This document shows positions 20,108 to 29,396 of a stretch of DNA of 64,000 nucleotides, piece after piece (positions within the stretch are counted from its first letter, which is position 1; each line of letters begins with the position of its first letter). The stretch spans positions 29,533 through 93,532 of the forward strand of contig CAMVGO010000004.1 in NCBI GenBank assembly GCA_947167045.1, read 5' to 3'. Source of the DNA: an uncultured Clostridia bacterium. GTDB lineage: Bacteria; Bacillota; Clostridia; Saccharofermentanales; Saccharofermentanaceae. Below the pieces are notes generated by a model. That model saw only the letters and a list, made by a program, of their open reading frames with translations, made no database searches and was not told the origin of the DNA. The position numbers were made by a program, and so were the translations under genes.

Positions 20108-21976
20108 TCAGCGGTTCGCTTTGATGAGCTTATCGAAGTTCTTGCCGTTTACGTCATACATGGTGTGACCCAGCTCGGCAAGGCGTGATTCGATGTGTTC
20201 CTGCTCCTTGGGACGCTTGATCTTAAGCGTCGTCGTCTTGATCATCTCTTCTTCGGAGAATACGTAGTTGCGTACTATCTTATACTGGGGCATCGTGTGG
20301 TTTGCGTAGTGGACCTTATCGTTCAGATATGCCTCGACCTGACCGTCATCAGCTTCGGTGGCAAGACCAAGCTCGGCGCCGATAACCTTACGGTTGATAA
20401 GGAGCTTGGCGCAGATGTCGATGGCCTCACGGTCGTTCTTGTTGCCCCAGACGAAAGCCTCGGTAACACCTTTGATCTCTGTAAGGACTGCCTCGATCTC
20501 CTCGGGGAAAGCCTTCTTGCCGTTTGTAAGAACGATCATGGACTTAACACGGCCGGTGATGTGGATGGAACCTGTCTTATCGATGTATCCCATGTCGCCC
20601 GTATGGAACCACCCGTTCTCATCGATGGCTTCCTTCGTGGCTTCCTCATTCTCATAGTAACCGAGCATGACGCACTCGGACTTGGTAAGGATCTCGCCTA
20701 CTGCCTTTGGGCCAGTGCCCTCGGCGTCTATCGCGACAGTGATGCCTGCCATAGGTCGTCCGACGGAGCCGTGAACGTCGCAGACTTCAGTATTGACCGA
20801 GATAACGGGCGAAGTCTCGGTAAGACCATAACCCATATAGAACTGGAGACCGAAATCCGTAAAAGCGTCAACATACTTCTTGTCGATGCCGGCGCCGCCG
20901 ATAACGACCATACGGAAATTGCCTCCGAGCTTATCCAGGATGTCCTTGAAGACATTCTTCCTTATGTCTATGCCGCACTTTCTAAGGAAACGCGTGACCG
21001 GCCTTGCAATTGCAATAACCCTCTCCTTGCCTGATGCCTTGATGCCGTCTTCGATCTTTTCATAGATATTCTCGAAAAGCAACGGCACGGAAATGCAGAC
21101 ATCCGGCTTCCATTCCTCCATATTCTTAACGATATATCTCAGACCGTCACACATGCAGATGCACGCACCGCATGACAGAATGAAGAAATCGCACGTATTC
21201 TCGAAAGTGTGATGCAGCGGCAGGATCGAAAAAGCCCTGTCGCCCCTTCTTACGTCGAGAGTCTGTGCTATGGCATAAACATTTGAGACTATGTTGTTGT
21301 GAGAGAGCAGAACGCCCTTGCTCATCGACGTCGTGCCCGAAGTAAAGAGGATTATCTTTGCCTCATTGGGATCGATCGTCGTATCCATGAACTTATTGTC
21401 ACCGGCCTCAATGAAGACATTGCCTTCCTTTATGAGGTCGTAGATATCGGCAAAGCGCTTATCGTCTTCAGGCCATGTATCGTCCTTGCTCTTGCCGGAA
21501 AGTCCTTCCTTATAGAAGATGACGAACTTTTCGAGCGGTATGTCGAGCTCGCCGGACTTGATCTTGGCAGCAATCGAAAGCATCATCTTGTGGTGCTTGT
21601 GATGATAAAAGATAACGCGGCTCCTGGACCTGATAAGGAGCTGGATGAGCTCATCTTCAGGAAGAGCCCTGTCTAAAGGAACTCCGACGGAACCAGATGA
21701 AAGGATCGCGTTATAAGAAACAAACCACTCGTAAGCATTCTCGCCTACGACGGCAAGTCTGTCTCCTGCATACTCACTGTTAAGGATATATGTGGCAAGG
21801 CCTTTGATATCATTGCCATATTCGAAGAAGCTCCGGTGGACCTCGGAAAGCTTCGGAGAACGTCTGAAGATAAACGCATCAAGTTCAGAATACTTGGAAC
21901 AGGTACGGACAACGAGATCTCTTAAGTCCGTAAATCTCTCAGCTGTAAATACAGGCGTACCCTGAACAGGATTCAT
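20108..21976 (-). CDS. Long-chain fatty-acid-CoA ligase / AMP-binding protein
   Basis: ILFTSGTTSMSKGVLLSHNN, MGYGLTETSPVISVN, GWFHTGDMGYID motifs. Confidence 0.92.
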   Translation of the reverse strand: MNPVQGTPVFTAERFTDLRDLVVRTCSKYSELDAFIFRRSPKLSEVHRSFFEYGNDIKGLATYILNSEYAGDRLAVVGENAYEWFVSYNAILSSGSVGVPLDRALPEDELIQLLIRSRSRVIFYHHKHHKMMLSIAAKIKSGELDIPLEKFVIFYKEGLSGKSKDDTWPEDDKRFADIYDLIKEGNVFIEAGDNKFMDTTIDPNEAKIILFTSGTTSMSKGVLLSHNNIVSNVYAIAQTLDVRRGDRAFSILPLHHTFENTCDFFILSCGACICMCDGLRYIVKNMEEWKPDVCISVPLLFENIYEKIEDGIKASGKERVIAIARPVTRFLRKCGIDIRKNVFKDILDKLGGNFRMVVIGGAGIDKKYVDAFTDFGLQFYMGYGLTETSPVISVNTEVCDVHGSVGRPMAGITVAIDAEGTGPKAVGEILTKSECVMLGYYENEEATKEAIDENGWFHTGDMGYIDKTGSIHITGRVKSMIVLTNGKKAFPEEIEAVLTEIKGVTEAFVWGNKNDREAIDICAKLLINRKVIGAELGLATEADDGQVEAYLNDKVHYANHTMPQYKIVRNYVFSEEEMIKTTTLKIKRPKEQEHIESRLAELGHTMYDVNGKNFDKLIKANR

Positions 21977-22132
21977 ACATTACCTCCATCGGCCCCGCCT
22001 CCCCTTTTACGGGGAAACAGCGCAACTAAAAAAATATATCATATTTGAGAATGAAATGGCAATAAGTCGCTAAATTCACATTTTGTGTTATATTAGTTGC
22101 GGATTATAGTCAGAAACCTTTCAGGAGCATAT

Positions 22133-22912
22133 ATGTCTGAAGAAGAAAAAGCAATAAATAAAGAAGAAATTACATCCAAAGACACAGAGTCCAAGATGTC
22201 CCGTGCGGATCACCATAAGCATCTGGACGAGAAATACCCCACGAAACGCGGTTTCTGGGACGTTGTAGCCAAGGACGGCTTCCTGCTCCTGACTCACATC
22301 CTCTGCGACATGAAATGCATAGGCAAAGAGAACTTCCCTAAGAACAATCCATACGTCGTCGCTTCCAACCATCAGAGTTATCCTGACGGCGTCCTTATAA
22401 TCGATTATCTGCCCAAGGGCCACTTCAAGTGGATGTGCTGCCTCGCAGCTTCCGACCTTGAGACCAATCACGGCAAACTCGGCCGTCTCATAATGAGAGT
22501 AGGCAGAGGCATCGCGGTTGACCGTTACGGAAATCCCGTCAGAGGTCTCATCAAGGCCAAAAAGGAAGTCGAGAAAGGCAATATCTGCTTCGTCTTCCCC
22601 GAAGGCACGAGATCCCACACGGGCAAGCTCGCCGAGATGAAGGACGGAGCCGCTTACCTTGCGATCAAGGCCGGTGTTCCCATGGTCCCCGTCTATATCG
22701 CCGGCGCATACCAGATCTGGCCGAGAACATCCAAGAAGCCTCATCCGCTCAACGGTTTTCACCGCCGCAAGATCAGGATCTACGTCGGCGAACCCATGCA
22801 CGGCGAGGATTATGACAATGATGCGCACAAGATGACCGAAGCTTTGTCAGCCTGGATGCACAAACACGAAGATCTCTACTGGGATCCCGAGACAAATTTC
22901 GAAGCAAAGTAA
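22133..22912 (+). CDS. 1-acyl-sn-glycerol-3-phosphate acyltransferase (PlsC family)
   Basis: SNHQSYPDG (HX4D), FPEGTRSHTG, VPMVPVYIAGA; SD TCAGGAG before ATG 22133. Confidence 0.92.
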   Translation: MSEEEKAINKEEITSKDTESKMSRADHHKHLDEKYPTKRGFWDVVAKDGFLLLTHILCDMKCIGKENFPKNNPYVVASNHQSYPDGVLIIDYLPKGHFKWMCCLAASDLETNHGKLGRLIMRVGRGIAVDRYGNPVRGLIKAKKEVEKGNICFVFPEGTRSHTGKLAEMKDGAAYLAIKAGVPMVPVYIAGAYQIWPRTSKKPHPLNGFHRRKIRIYVGEPMHGEDYDNDAHKMTEALSAWMHKHEDLYWDPETNFEAK

Positions 22913-22936
22913 AACATAAATAAACCAAACAAAAGG

Positions 22937-22976
22937 AAGCTGCCTCACAAGTGAACGATCCACTTAAGAGGCAACT
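22937..22976. terminator. Hairpin between convergent genes, probable bidirectional terminator
   Basis: GCTGCCTCACAAGTG...CACTTAAGAGGCAAC, imperfect stem. Confidence 0.5.
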
Positions 22977-23009
22977 ATTTATTGCCTGATCACCCGATTT
23001 CCGGGATTA

Positions 23010-25670
23010 TTACGAATAAAGTCCTCCGAGGAACTCCGTTGCAAACTGTATCTTGGTCGGACTGAACACTTCCCTGCTCTCCTCGGTCGGATAGATGAAG
23101 AACGTGTCATCATAGGTAGACAGCGTGACACACGGTCCGAACTTTCCCCTGTAATCGTATTCTGTGTGGATCGATACCATGGACTTCGCCGGGAACTTCA
23201 GTGTCTCGTACTTTTCGGTCCTGTAGTTATTGAACGACAGTGCAAATCCGTCTTTATCATGAACGAGCCTTCCCTCACCGCAGTCTATGAAGTTTACGGC
23301 ATTGGGCAGAGCCTCGACCCTTACGGGTATGTCGAGCTTATAAGTGCCGTTTCTGATCTCGTCATGGACAAAACCTCTCTGCCACTCGTACCAGTCGGGA
23401 ATGTGGATCTTTTCACCCGCAGAAGAATGAAGGACGCCAAGCTCATCCATCTCGTATGAATCGCCGCAGCATGAACAGAGTATCCTGCTGCCTTCAGACC
23501 TCATCGCGAAATCAGTTCCGCACTTCCTGCATCTGTACAGCGGATAGTGCAGACCTTCGGCTCTCCATTCGTCATCGATGACGATCTTGTTTTCGAGCTG
23601 ATACTTATACTCATCGTAAGTGAGTTCTTTGGAAATGCGGGACAGGATCTCGTCCACGGAAAGCTTACCGATCTCATCCTGAGTAACGACGCATTTTAGC
23701 TCGGCATGGAGACGCGCACCCTTTCTCTCCTTGAGATTCCATATCGGCTGCTGGAGATAGTTGCCCTGCATGTTCAATGTGACGACGGGAACCTTCAGCA
23801 TCTTGGCGAGCTTTGCTATGGACGGCGTAAGGTGTGAATTCGTACCGACATTCGCATATCGGGCCTCAGGATAGATGACCATGATGTCGCCGCGTTTTAT
23901 GACGCGCGCTATGTTCCTTATGAGCGACTGGTCGTTAATGAACTTGCGCGTTCCGAGGCATCCTGCCTGACGGTATATCCACTCACCGAAATTCTCGAAT
24001 CCTTCGAGCTCGGAAATGTAGTTCGCGCGGTAAGGCTTAAGCGCCAGCGGAGTTACGTAGAAATCCATAAAGGAATTGTGAGAGCCGTATACCAGGAACG
24101 GAGGCTTGATGCCTTCCATGTTCTTCTTCTCGATCTTGAGCTTATAAGGAGATACGGCAAGCTTGCAGAGCAGCCACATCAAAGGCAGGAAGATAATGTT
24201 CTGCCTCGGCGGCACCTTCGCTCTGTCAAAGGGCTTCTTATCCGGGCTCGCATAAGTGTCTCTTCTTACATAGCGGCGGATACCCGGGATCTTGCAGAGT
24301 AGATAGTACAGTATCGCCGTAAAGAACAGTGACGCGCCCGTGGGAGTCAGCATGAAGAGTATCTTGTTGTGAACGACGCTCTTGATCGGGTCGTAGATGA
24401 TAAGCGAGAACGCGAAGCCCAGCGCTAGGCAGACCGCGCCTACAATATTAAATCCCTTGGAATATACATATGCGTTGTGGCCTTCCTCTTCATAAGCGCT
24501 CTTAAGGTCGATCTTCTGTTTTCTTACGAAGAAGAAGTCAACGAAGAGCAGTGCGGCAAGAGGCGCATAAACGCATGCACTTATCGTAAGGAAGCTTCCG
24601 AAATATTCTTCGATCTTCCCCCATACGCAAAGGATGCCGACATAAAGACCGAGTACGAGCACGAGCACTTTATAGGACGATTTCTTGAATGTGGATTTGA
24701 GCATTACGCCGTAGATATATGAACCTACAGCCTGTGTACCGATGTTCGCGAAAGCTACCAGAAGGAGCGACGCAAGCGCAAGGATCGGAGTTGATAACGT
24801 AGCCAGCATGAGCGTAGGGTCCTCAACCATCTGGCCTGTTACATACTGCATCGCGATGGCCATGACGGCACCGACAACAACGAAGAAGGATCCGGCGGCG
24901 CCCTGTCCGAGAACGCCCGCGTAATAACCTGATTTCTCTGACTTGCAGAGTCTCGGAACTTCGGCCATGCCTCCGACAAGCGTTATGACGAAAGCAAAAT
25001 TAGCTTCAATATTGAGCACATAATTAACCGTCTTGTCAGCATCACCCGCGAGCTCCGGCTGGTAATTCCAGATGACATCCATTGGCACGGAAGTAAAGCC
25101 GACAACGACGACTGCCACACCTACGAGAAGGAGGAGCGGCACAAGGATCCTCGTGGTCCATGTGATCGTTCCAACACCCCTTAACGCGATGACCGTTCCG
25201 ATTATCACGCAGGAAAGACTGAGCACTAAATGCGCTCCGTTAAAAAGATGCACGCCGAACAGCGCAAGCAGGTTTTCCATCGAACTTGCGAAAAGTTCAC
25301 AGCACACCGCATACCAAGGGAAATTAACGATAATGATAATGACCGTTACGATCTTAACACCCTTTGTTCCGAACACGCTTCGGAGCCATATCCATATGTC
25401 TATTCCGTATCTGACTGACATGATTACCGGAAGCTGGTAGATCATGAGCATGAATATCGCTGCGAGGAATGCACCGATCAAAAGCTGCTTAAATCCGACG
25501 AGTGTTGCAAGGTAGGAACCCTGCGTGTAACTCCATGTTGCGATGCAGTATCCCGAAAGCACCAGGAGAGCATCGATAAATCCGTATTTGCGTTCTTTCG
25601 GAAGAACCGGCAAGGTCCCGCAATAGACCTCATTCTCTATTTCTTTGTTTACGTCATGCTTACGGCTCAC
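23010..25670 (-). CDS. Fusion: NCS1 (cytosine/purine permease-like) transporter plus PlsC-like acyltransferase, Zn-ribbon and C-terminal domain
   Basis: 886 aa, GTG start. About residues 1-470 multi-TM NCS1-like (IDALLVLSGYCIATWSYTQGSYLATLVGFKQLLIGAFLAAI; FAFVITLVGGMAEVPRL); HNSFMD (HX4D) near residue 531, VIYPEARYANVG; CRKC-X14-CSCC Zn-ribbon; IPDWYEWQRGFVHDEIRNGTYKLD tail. Confidence 0.82.
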   Translation of the reverse strand: MSRKHDVNKEIENEVYCGTLPVLPKERKYGFIDALLVLSGYCIATWSYTQGSYLATLVGFKQLLIGAFLAAIFMLMIYQLPVIMSVRYGIDIWIWLRSVFGTKGVKIVTVIIIIVNFPWYAVCCELFASSMENLLALFGVHLFNGAHLVLSLSCVIIGTVIALRGVGTITWTTRILVPLLLLVGVAVVVVGFTSVPMDVIWNYQPELAGDADKTVNYVLNIEANFAFVITLVGGMAEVPRLCKSEKSGYYAGVLGQGAAGSFFVVVGAVMAIAMQYVTGQMVEDPTLMLATLSTPILALASLLLVAFANIGTQAVGSYIYGVMLKSTFKKSSYKVLVLVLGLYVGILCVWGKIEEYFGSFLTISACVYAPLAALLFVDFFFVRKQKIDLKSAYEEEGHNAYVYSKGFNIVGAVCLALGFAFSLIIYDPIKSVVHNKILFMLTPTGASLFFTAILYYLLCKIPGIRRYVRRDTYASPDKKPFDRAKVPPRQNIIFLPLMWLLCKLAVSPYKLKIEKKNMEGIKPPFLVYGSHNSFMDFYVTPLALKPYRANYISELEGFENFGEWIYRQAGCLGTRKFINDQSLIRNIARVIKRGDIMVIYPEARYANVGTNSHLTPSIAKLAKMLKVPVVTLNMQGNYLQQPIWNLKERKGARLHAELKCVVTQDEIGKLSVDEILSRISKELTYDEYKYQLENKIVIDDEWRAEGLHYPLYRCRKCGTDFAMRSEGSRILCSCCGDSYEMDELGVLHSSAGEKIHIPDWYEWQRGFVHDEIRNGTYKLDIPVRVEALPNAVNFIDCGEGRLVHDKDGFALSFNNYRTEKYETLKFPAKSMVSIHTEYDYRGKFGPCVTLSTYDDTFFIYPTEESREVFSPTKIQFATEFLGGLYS

Positions 25671-25822
25671 AGGAAGAAACCTCCTATTATCCCCAACAGG
25701 GAGATGAGCGTAATGACCGCCGCGATTATGTAATCTTTTTTGGTCATGCGGGGAATGATGTTTTCCTTCTCCGCCTTAAGGACCGCCTCTATTCTTGAAT
25801 CAAGTTCTTTATTCCCGTCCAT
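25667..25822 (-). CDS. Small single-TM protein (51 aa), overlaps the start of the fusion by 4 bp
   Basis: MDGNKELDSRIEAVLKAEKENIIPRMTKKDYIIAAVITLISLLGIIGGFFL*; strong SD AGGAGTATTGTATG; its TGA overlaps the GTG start (GTGA). Not in the ORF track (<60 aa). Confidence 0.75.
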   Translation of the reverse strand: MDGNKELDSRIEAVLKAEKENIIPRMTKKDYIIAAVITLISLLGIIGGFFL

Positions 25823-25840
25823 ACAATACTCCTCTTATTC

Positions 25841-26341
25841 TTAGTAAACTTTGTCACCGTTTGCCTCGATCGACGGGAAATAGACCTTCATCTCATCCCA
25901 GAAATCGCAATTGGTAACTTCTATGAATTTATCTCTGATACTGTTTTCGCTGTCATGGGGTTCATCGATAGGCGCTTTGTTGTGCTCTAACTGTGTTCCG
26001 TCATATCTCAGATATGTTCCGTCCTCAAGTTCCATCTCGATGCCGAAATGATCAGCCCACCAGTAGTTCTTGAATTCGAGCGTCTGAAGCTCCATCGAAT
26101 CGAGCTTGTCCAGGAATCCGTCAAGATCATCCGGATCAAGTTCCTCGAAATGATATACCGGCTCATCCTCGTCTCTCGAGCCCTCATAATAATCACTGTA
26201 ATACCTTACTGACACTACGGGACTGTCTGTCAGATAAGTCGTAAGTTTCTTTTTTGTCTTCTGTGGCTCGAAAAGGAAACAGCCGCTCAATGCAACCGCC
26301 ATGACCAGTGTCAGGCTCAAGGAAATCAAACGTTTAAACAT
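25841..26341 (-). CDS. Hypothetical lipoprotein
   Basis: MFKRLISLSLTLVMAVALSGCFLF lipobox; 166 aa. Confidence 0.7.
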   Translation of the reverse strand: MFKRLISLSLTLVMAVALSGCFLFEPQKTKKKLTTYLTDSPVVSVRYYSDYYEGSRDEDEPVYHFEELDPDDLDGFLDKLDSMELQTLEFKNYWWADHFGIEMELEDGTYLRYDGTQLEHNKAPIDEPHDSENSIRDKFIEVTNCDFWDEMKVYFPSIEANGDKVY

Positions 26342-26432
26342 AAAAGATACCCCCGGACAAAAAGCATTGTTTTTTGATATCTAAACGATAACACAAAGGG
26401 CCGTTATCTCGATGCACTTACCCGGTAATATC

Positions 26433-26465
26433 AGGGGCTGCCTTTTTTGAATTAAGGCAGCCCCT
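26433..26465. terminator. Perfect inverted repeat, probable terminator of the PadR operon
   Basis: AGGGGCTGCCTT-TTTTGAATT-AAGGCAGCCCCT; stem perfect but no long T-tract after either arm. Confidence 0.5.
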
Positions 26466-26491
26466 CATCTATCCCGATATCCCTTAAACGA

Positions 26492-26671
26492 TCAATCTCC
26501 TAAATCCTGAACCTGTTCGGTCATCTGACTGAAAGCACCCTTCCAGTCGTATTCGACGGCCTTGCCGCCCAGTTTTATTCCATAAAGCGCGAGCGTGATT
26601 ATTCCCAGAAAACAAGCCAGGAAAAGAGCTACTGCACCGGTAATCGACAGTTTAATATCACCTTTACTCAT
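26492..26671 (-). CDS. Small membrane protein (59 aa), third gene of the PadR-DUF1700-like operon
   Basis: MSKGDIKLSITGAVALFLACFLGIITLALYGIKLGGKAVEYDWKGAFSQMTEQVQDLGD*; ATG 1 nt after the stop of the upstream gene. Not in the ORF track. Confidence 0.7.
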   Translation of the reverse strand: MSKGDIKLSITGAVALFLACFLGIITLALYGIKLGGKAVEYDWKGAFSQMTEQVQDLGD

Positions 26672-26672
26672 A

Positions 26673-27245
26673 TCAGTCCTCCCCCAAGCCGTAGTTCCAT
26701 ACGTGCTTGTTCCATCTTATGTATGACTTCAGACCCTTTGCGTAGTACTTGACGCCGAGTATGACCAGCGCGACAAGGAATACTGCGACACAAACAAGTG
26801 TAAGTACGAGGAAGATGCAGGGAACCAAAAACTCCGTGATCTTGCCCATGATCATTGATGCGACCAATACTCCGATAATACCAAGATCTGCCGCAAGGAA
26901 CATGAATGCCGCAATGACTGCCGCCAGAAGGACGAGCCAGCATTCGATACCAACAAATGCGTTAAATACGATAACAAAAATCCTGCCTCTTCCGTCAGGT
27001 CCTTTAAATGAATCAGCCATTCTCTTGCGCTTCTTCATTATCTGATTGAACTTGGCGCCGTCCTTGAATTCGTTCGCAAGTTCCTTGGGATCGCCAAGGC
27101 TTGCCGCGATCTCTTCTTCGCTTCTGCCTTCCCCCAAACCTTCGTCAAAATGCTCTTCTATCGATTGGATGATATCCTTGACATCACCGTAAGGCATGTG
27201 CCCCAATTCATCGCTGAGCCTTTTAAGATATTCAGTCTTATTCAT
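26673..27245 (-). CDS. DUF1700-type membrane protein (PadR-associated)
   Basis: MNKTEYLKRLSDELGHMPYGDVKDIIQSIEEHFDEGLGEGRSEEEIAASLGDPKELA; several TM segments; start overlaps the PadR stop. Confidence 0.85.
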   Translation of the reverse strand: MNKTEYLKRLSDELGHMPYGDVKDIIQSIEEHFDEGLGEGRSEEEIAASLGDPKELANEFKDGAKFNQIMKKRKRMADSFKGPDGRGRIFVIVFNAFVGIECWLVLLAAVIAAFMFLAADLGIIGVLVASMIMGKITEFLVPCIFLVLTLVCVAVFLVALVILGVKYYAKGLKSYIRWNKHVWNYGLGED

Positions 27246-27570
27246 CGGCTTTTCCTCCAGTCTCCTCGCTGATAATTCCATTTACTTCCCCGCAGAACTT
27301 TATCCACTCTTCACGTTCCGCATTCAACTTTTTGCGTCCTGCATCAGTAAGATGATAGTATTTGCGCGGCGGCCCGTTTTGTGATTCTTGCAGGTACGTC
27401 GAAACGATACCTTCAGAAGCGAGCTTGCGCAGTATCGGATAAACAGTACCGTCTGCTACTTCGACTTTACGTGCCAGGCTACCTGCGAGGTCGTAGCCGT
27501 AACTGTCGCCCTTCTCCAATAAGGCCAGCACGCACAGATCGAGAATGCCCTTCTTGATTTGGCTGTTCAT
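27238..27570 (-). CDS. PadR family transcriptional regulator
   Basis: MNSQIKKGILDLCVLALLEKGDSYGYDL...VADGTVYPILRKLASEGIVS...GPPRKYYHLTDAGRKKL. ATG at 27570 preferred. Confidence 0.92.
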   Translation of the reverse strand: MNSQIKKGILDLCVLALLEKGDSYGYDLAGSLARKVEVADGTVYPILRKLASEGIVSTYLQESQNGPPRKYYHLTDAGRKKLNAEREEWIKFCGEVNGIISEETGGKADE

Positions 27571-27856
27571 TGGCAAATCCCCTTTCATTCCGATTTGACG
27601 GGCCGGAAGCGCCCTTATTCCCAAGCGCCCCACCGTCAGTATCAGTTATAGCACACTACTGTTTATTGTTCAATACTAAATCTTGAGTAATTCCGTAATC
27701 GATATGTACGTCGTACCGTGTGCCGGATCCTCACAGTGCCGGATCCTCACACGGATCGGCCTCTCAAAGGGAGAGATTTTGGCACAGGATATTTGTTATG
27801 AAACAGTTTCTTTGTCCAAATTACAAAGAATGATATTATCAGTATCGGAGGTCACC

Positions 27857-29308
27857 ATGCCAGAAGACAATCTCGCACAATTTAAGCAGATAATAGCGAA
27901 GCTCCCCGAAGATAAAAGGAAGCTTTTATATAAGCGTCTTCACGACATGCCGACTTCGGAAAGAGAAGCCTTCATCGGCGAATTTGTAAAGAAATACAAC
28001 TCAACAGCAAAGAAACCTGTCAGCGGTTCTGCGAAAAAGACTTCAGCAAATGCTCCCGTTTCAAAGTCAGACAAAAAGCCTGCTTCGCAGGGAGCCCCCT
28101 CCACTGCCAAGTCCGGAAAGAAACCCGCTCCTCAGGGCGGTTCTTCCGCAGTCAAGTCCGGTAAAAAGCCTACTTCTCAAGGTTCATCATCCGCCGCCAA
28201 TTCAGGCAGGAAACCTTCTGCGCAGGGTTCTGCTGCACCGGCCTCCAAAAAGGCCCAACAGCAGTCAAAGAACGTTCCAGCAAAATCAGAACATTCAACC
28301 GAACACAAACAGGAAAAGGCTCAGGAACACAAACCGGAGCAAAAACAGGAAAGCAAAAAGCACCTGGCTGAACACATACCTGAGCACAGACCCGAGCCTG
28401 AGCAGGCACCGGAGTCCGAACCCAAAAAGGCATCGTCTTCCCAGAGCATCATACTCGGCATCATCGTCGCGGTATTCCTGGTAGGGGCTTTATATTTCGT
28501 ATATCTTTTTAACAAACAGAATATCGACAATAAGTTCAACGAGGCATTCGGAATGCCGGCTTCCGAGACCACGGAAACAACCGAAGAGTCAGACGGCATA
28601 ATGGGACCCGAACCACGCCACTTCCCTATCAACACACCGACTCCCATACCGGCCACGCCCACACCCGCACCTGTCGTACTCAGGGATGACCATCCCGATC
28701 TGTCAGGTCTCGTAATAGTCTTGGATCCCGGGCATCAGGCCGAATACGATCACGAACTCGAGGAATCCATCCCCGGCACCACCGCCGAGAAAGAACGTGC
28801 CACAACAGGAGCGACCGGCATCGACAGCGGCGCAAAGGAATATGAGATCACTTTGAGATATGCTCTGATAATGAAAGAATACCTTGAAGGATGCGGTGCC
28901 GAAGTCATTCTCACGAGAGAAGAAAATGAGGTAAACATCTCCAACATCGAGAGAGCAAACATCGCGGTGGAAAACAACGCTGATTACTTCATCAGGATCC
29001 ACGCGGACAGCGCACCCGACAGCGAGATAAGCGGTGTAAAAGTATATGTTCCTTCCACAGGAAAGTATTCTTCCAGTGCAGTTTCAGACGGTAAGGATCT
29101 TGCGGAAAAAGTTGCCGAAGCCATCGGTTCGACTTCACTCGGTGTTGTACAGTCGAACATGTATACCGGACTTAACCATGCGGATTCCGTAAAGTCTTAT
29201 CAGCTGGTCGTAGGTTATCTGTCGAACAGCGACGACGATGCGCTTCTCGGAAAGGAAGAAACCGCCTATAACACCGCAGTTGCAGTTTCCGAGTTTTTGG
29301 CAGAATAA
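27857..29308 (+). CDS. N-acetylmuramoyl-L-alanine amidase (Amidase_3) with repeat-rich linker and one TM
   Basis: IVLDPGHQAE..., RYALIMKEYLEGCGAEVILTREENEVNISNIERANIAVENNADYFIRIHADSA; TM SIILGIIVAVFLVGALYFVYLF. ATG 27857 with SD GGAGG preferred. Confidence 0.87.
   Translation: MPEDNLAQFKQIIAKLPEDKRKLLYKRLHDMPTSEREAFIGEFVKKYNSTAKKPVSGSAKKTSANAPVSKSDKKPASQGAPSTAKSGKKPAPQGGSSAVKSGKKPTSQGSSSAANSGRKPSAQGSAAPASKKAQQQSKNVPAKSEHSTEHKQEKAQEHKPEQKQESKKHLAEHIPEHRPEPEQAPESEPKKASSSQSIILGIIVAVFLVGALYFVYLFNKQNIDNKFNEAFGMPASETTETTEESDGIMGPEPRHFPINTPTPIPATPTPAPVVLRDDHPDLSGLVIVLDPGHQAEYDHELEESIPGTTAEKERATTGATGIDSGAKEYEITLRYALIMKEYLEGCGAEVILTREENEVNISNIERANIAVENNADYFIRIHADSAPDSEISGVKVYVPSTGKYSSSAVSDGKDLAEKVAEAIGSTSLGVVQSNMYTGLNHADSVKSYQLVVGYLSNSDDDALLGKEETAYNTAVAVSEFLAE
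28065..28250 (+). repeat. Imperfect 15-aa (45-bp) tandem repeats in the amidase linker
   Basis: KSDKKPASQGAPSTA / KSGKKPAPQGGSSAV / KSGKKPTSQGSSSAA / NSGRKPSAQGSAAPA. Confidence 0.75.
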
Positions 29309-29396
29309 CAGTCTCAATTATTCCGCAATGAAAATTGCGAAATGTTTGTTATAGTAAATGCACGGATACAAATAAAGAATTTGGAGGTAGATAATT

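Noticed and set aside
20195-21034. 279-aa plus-strand ORF
   Set aside because: Fully antisense to the acyl-CoA ligase, which has clear motifs; no recognisable family.
22121-22828. 235-aa minus-strand ORF
   Set aside because: Antisense to canonical PlsC; shadow ORF produced by codon bias.
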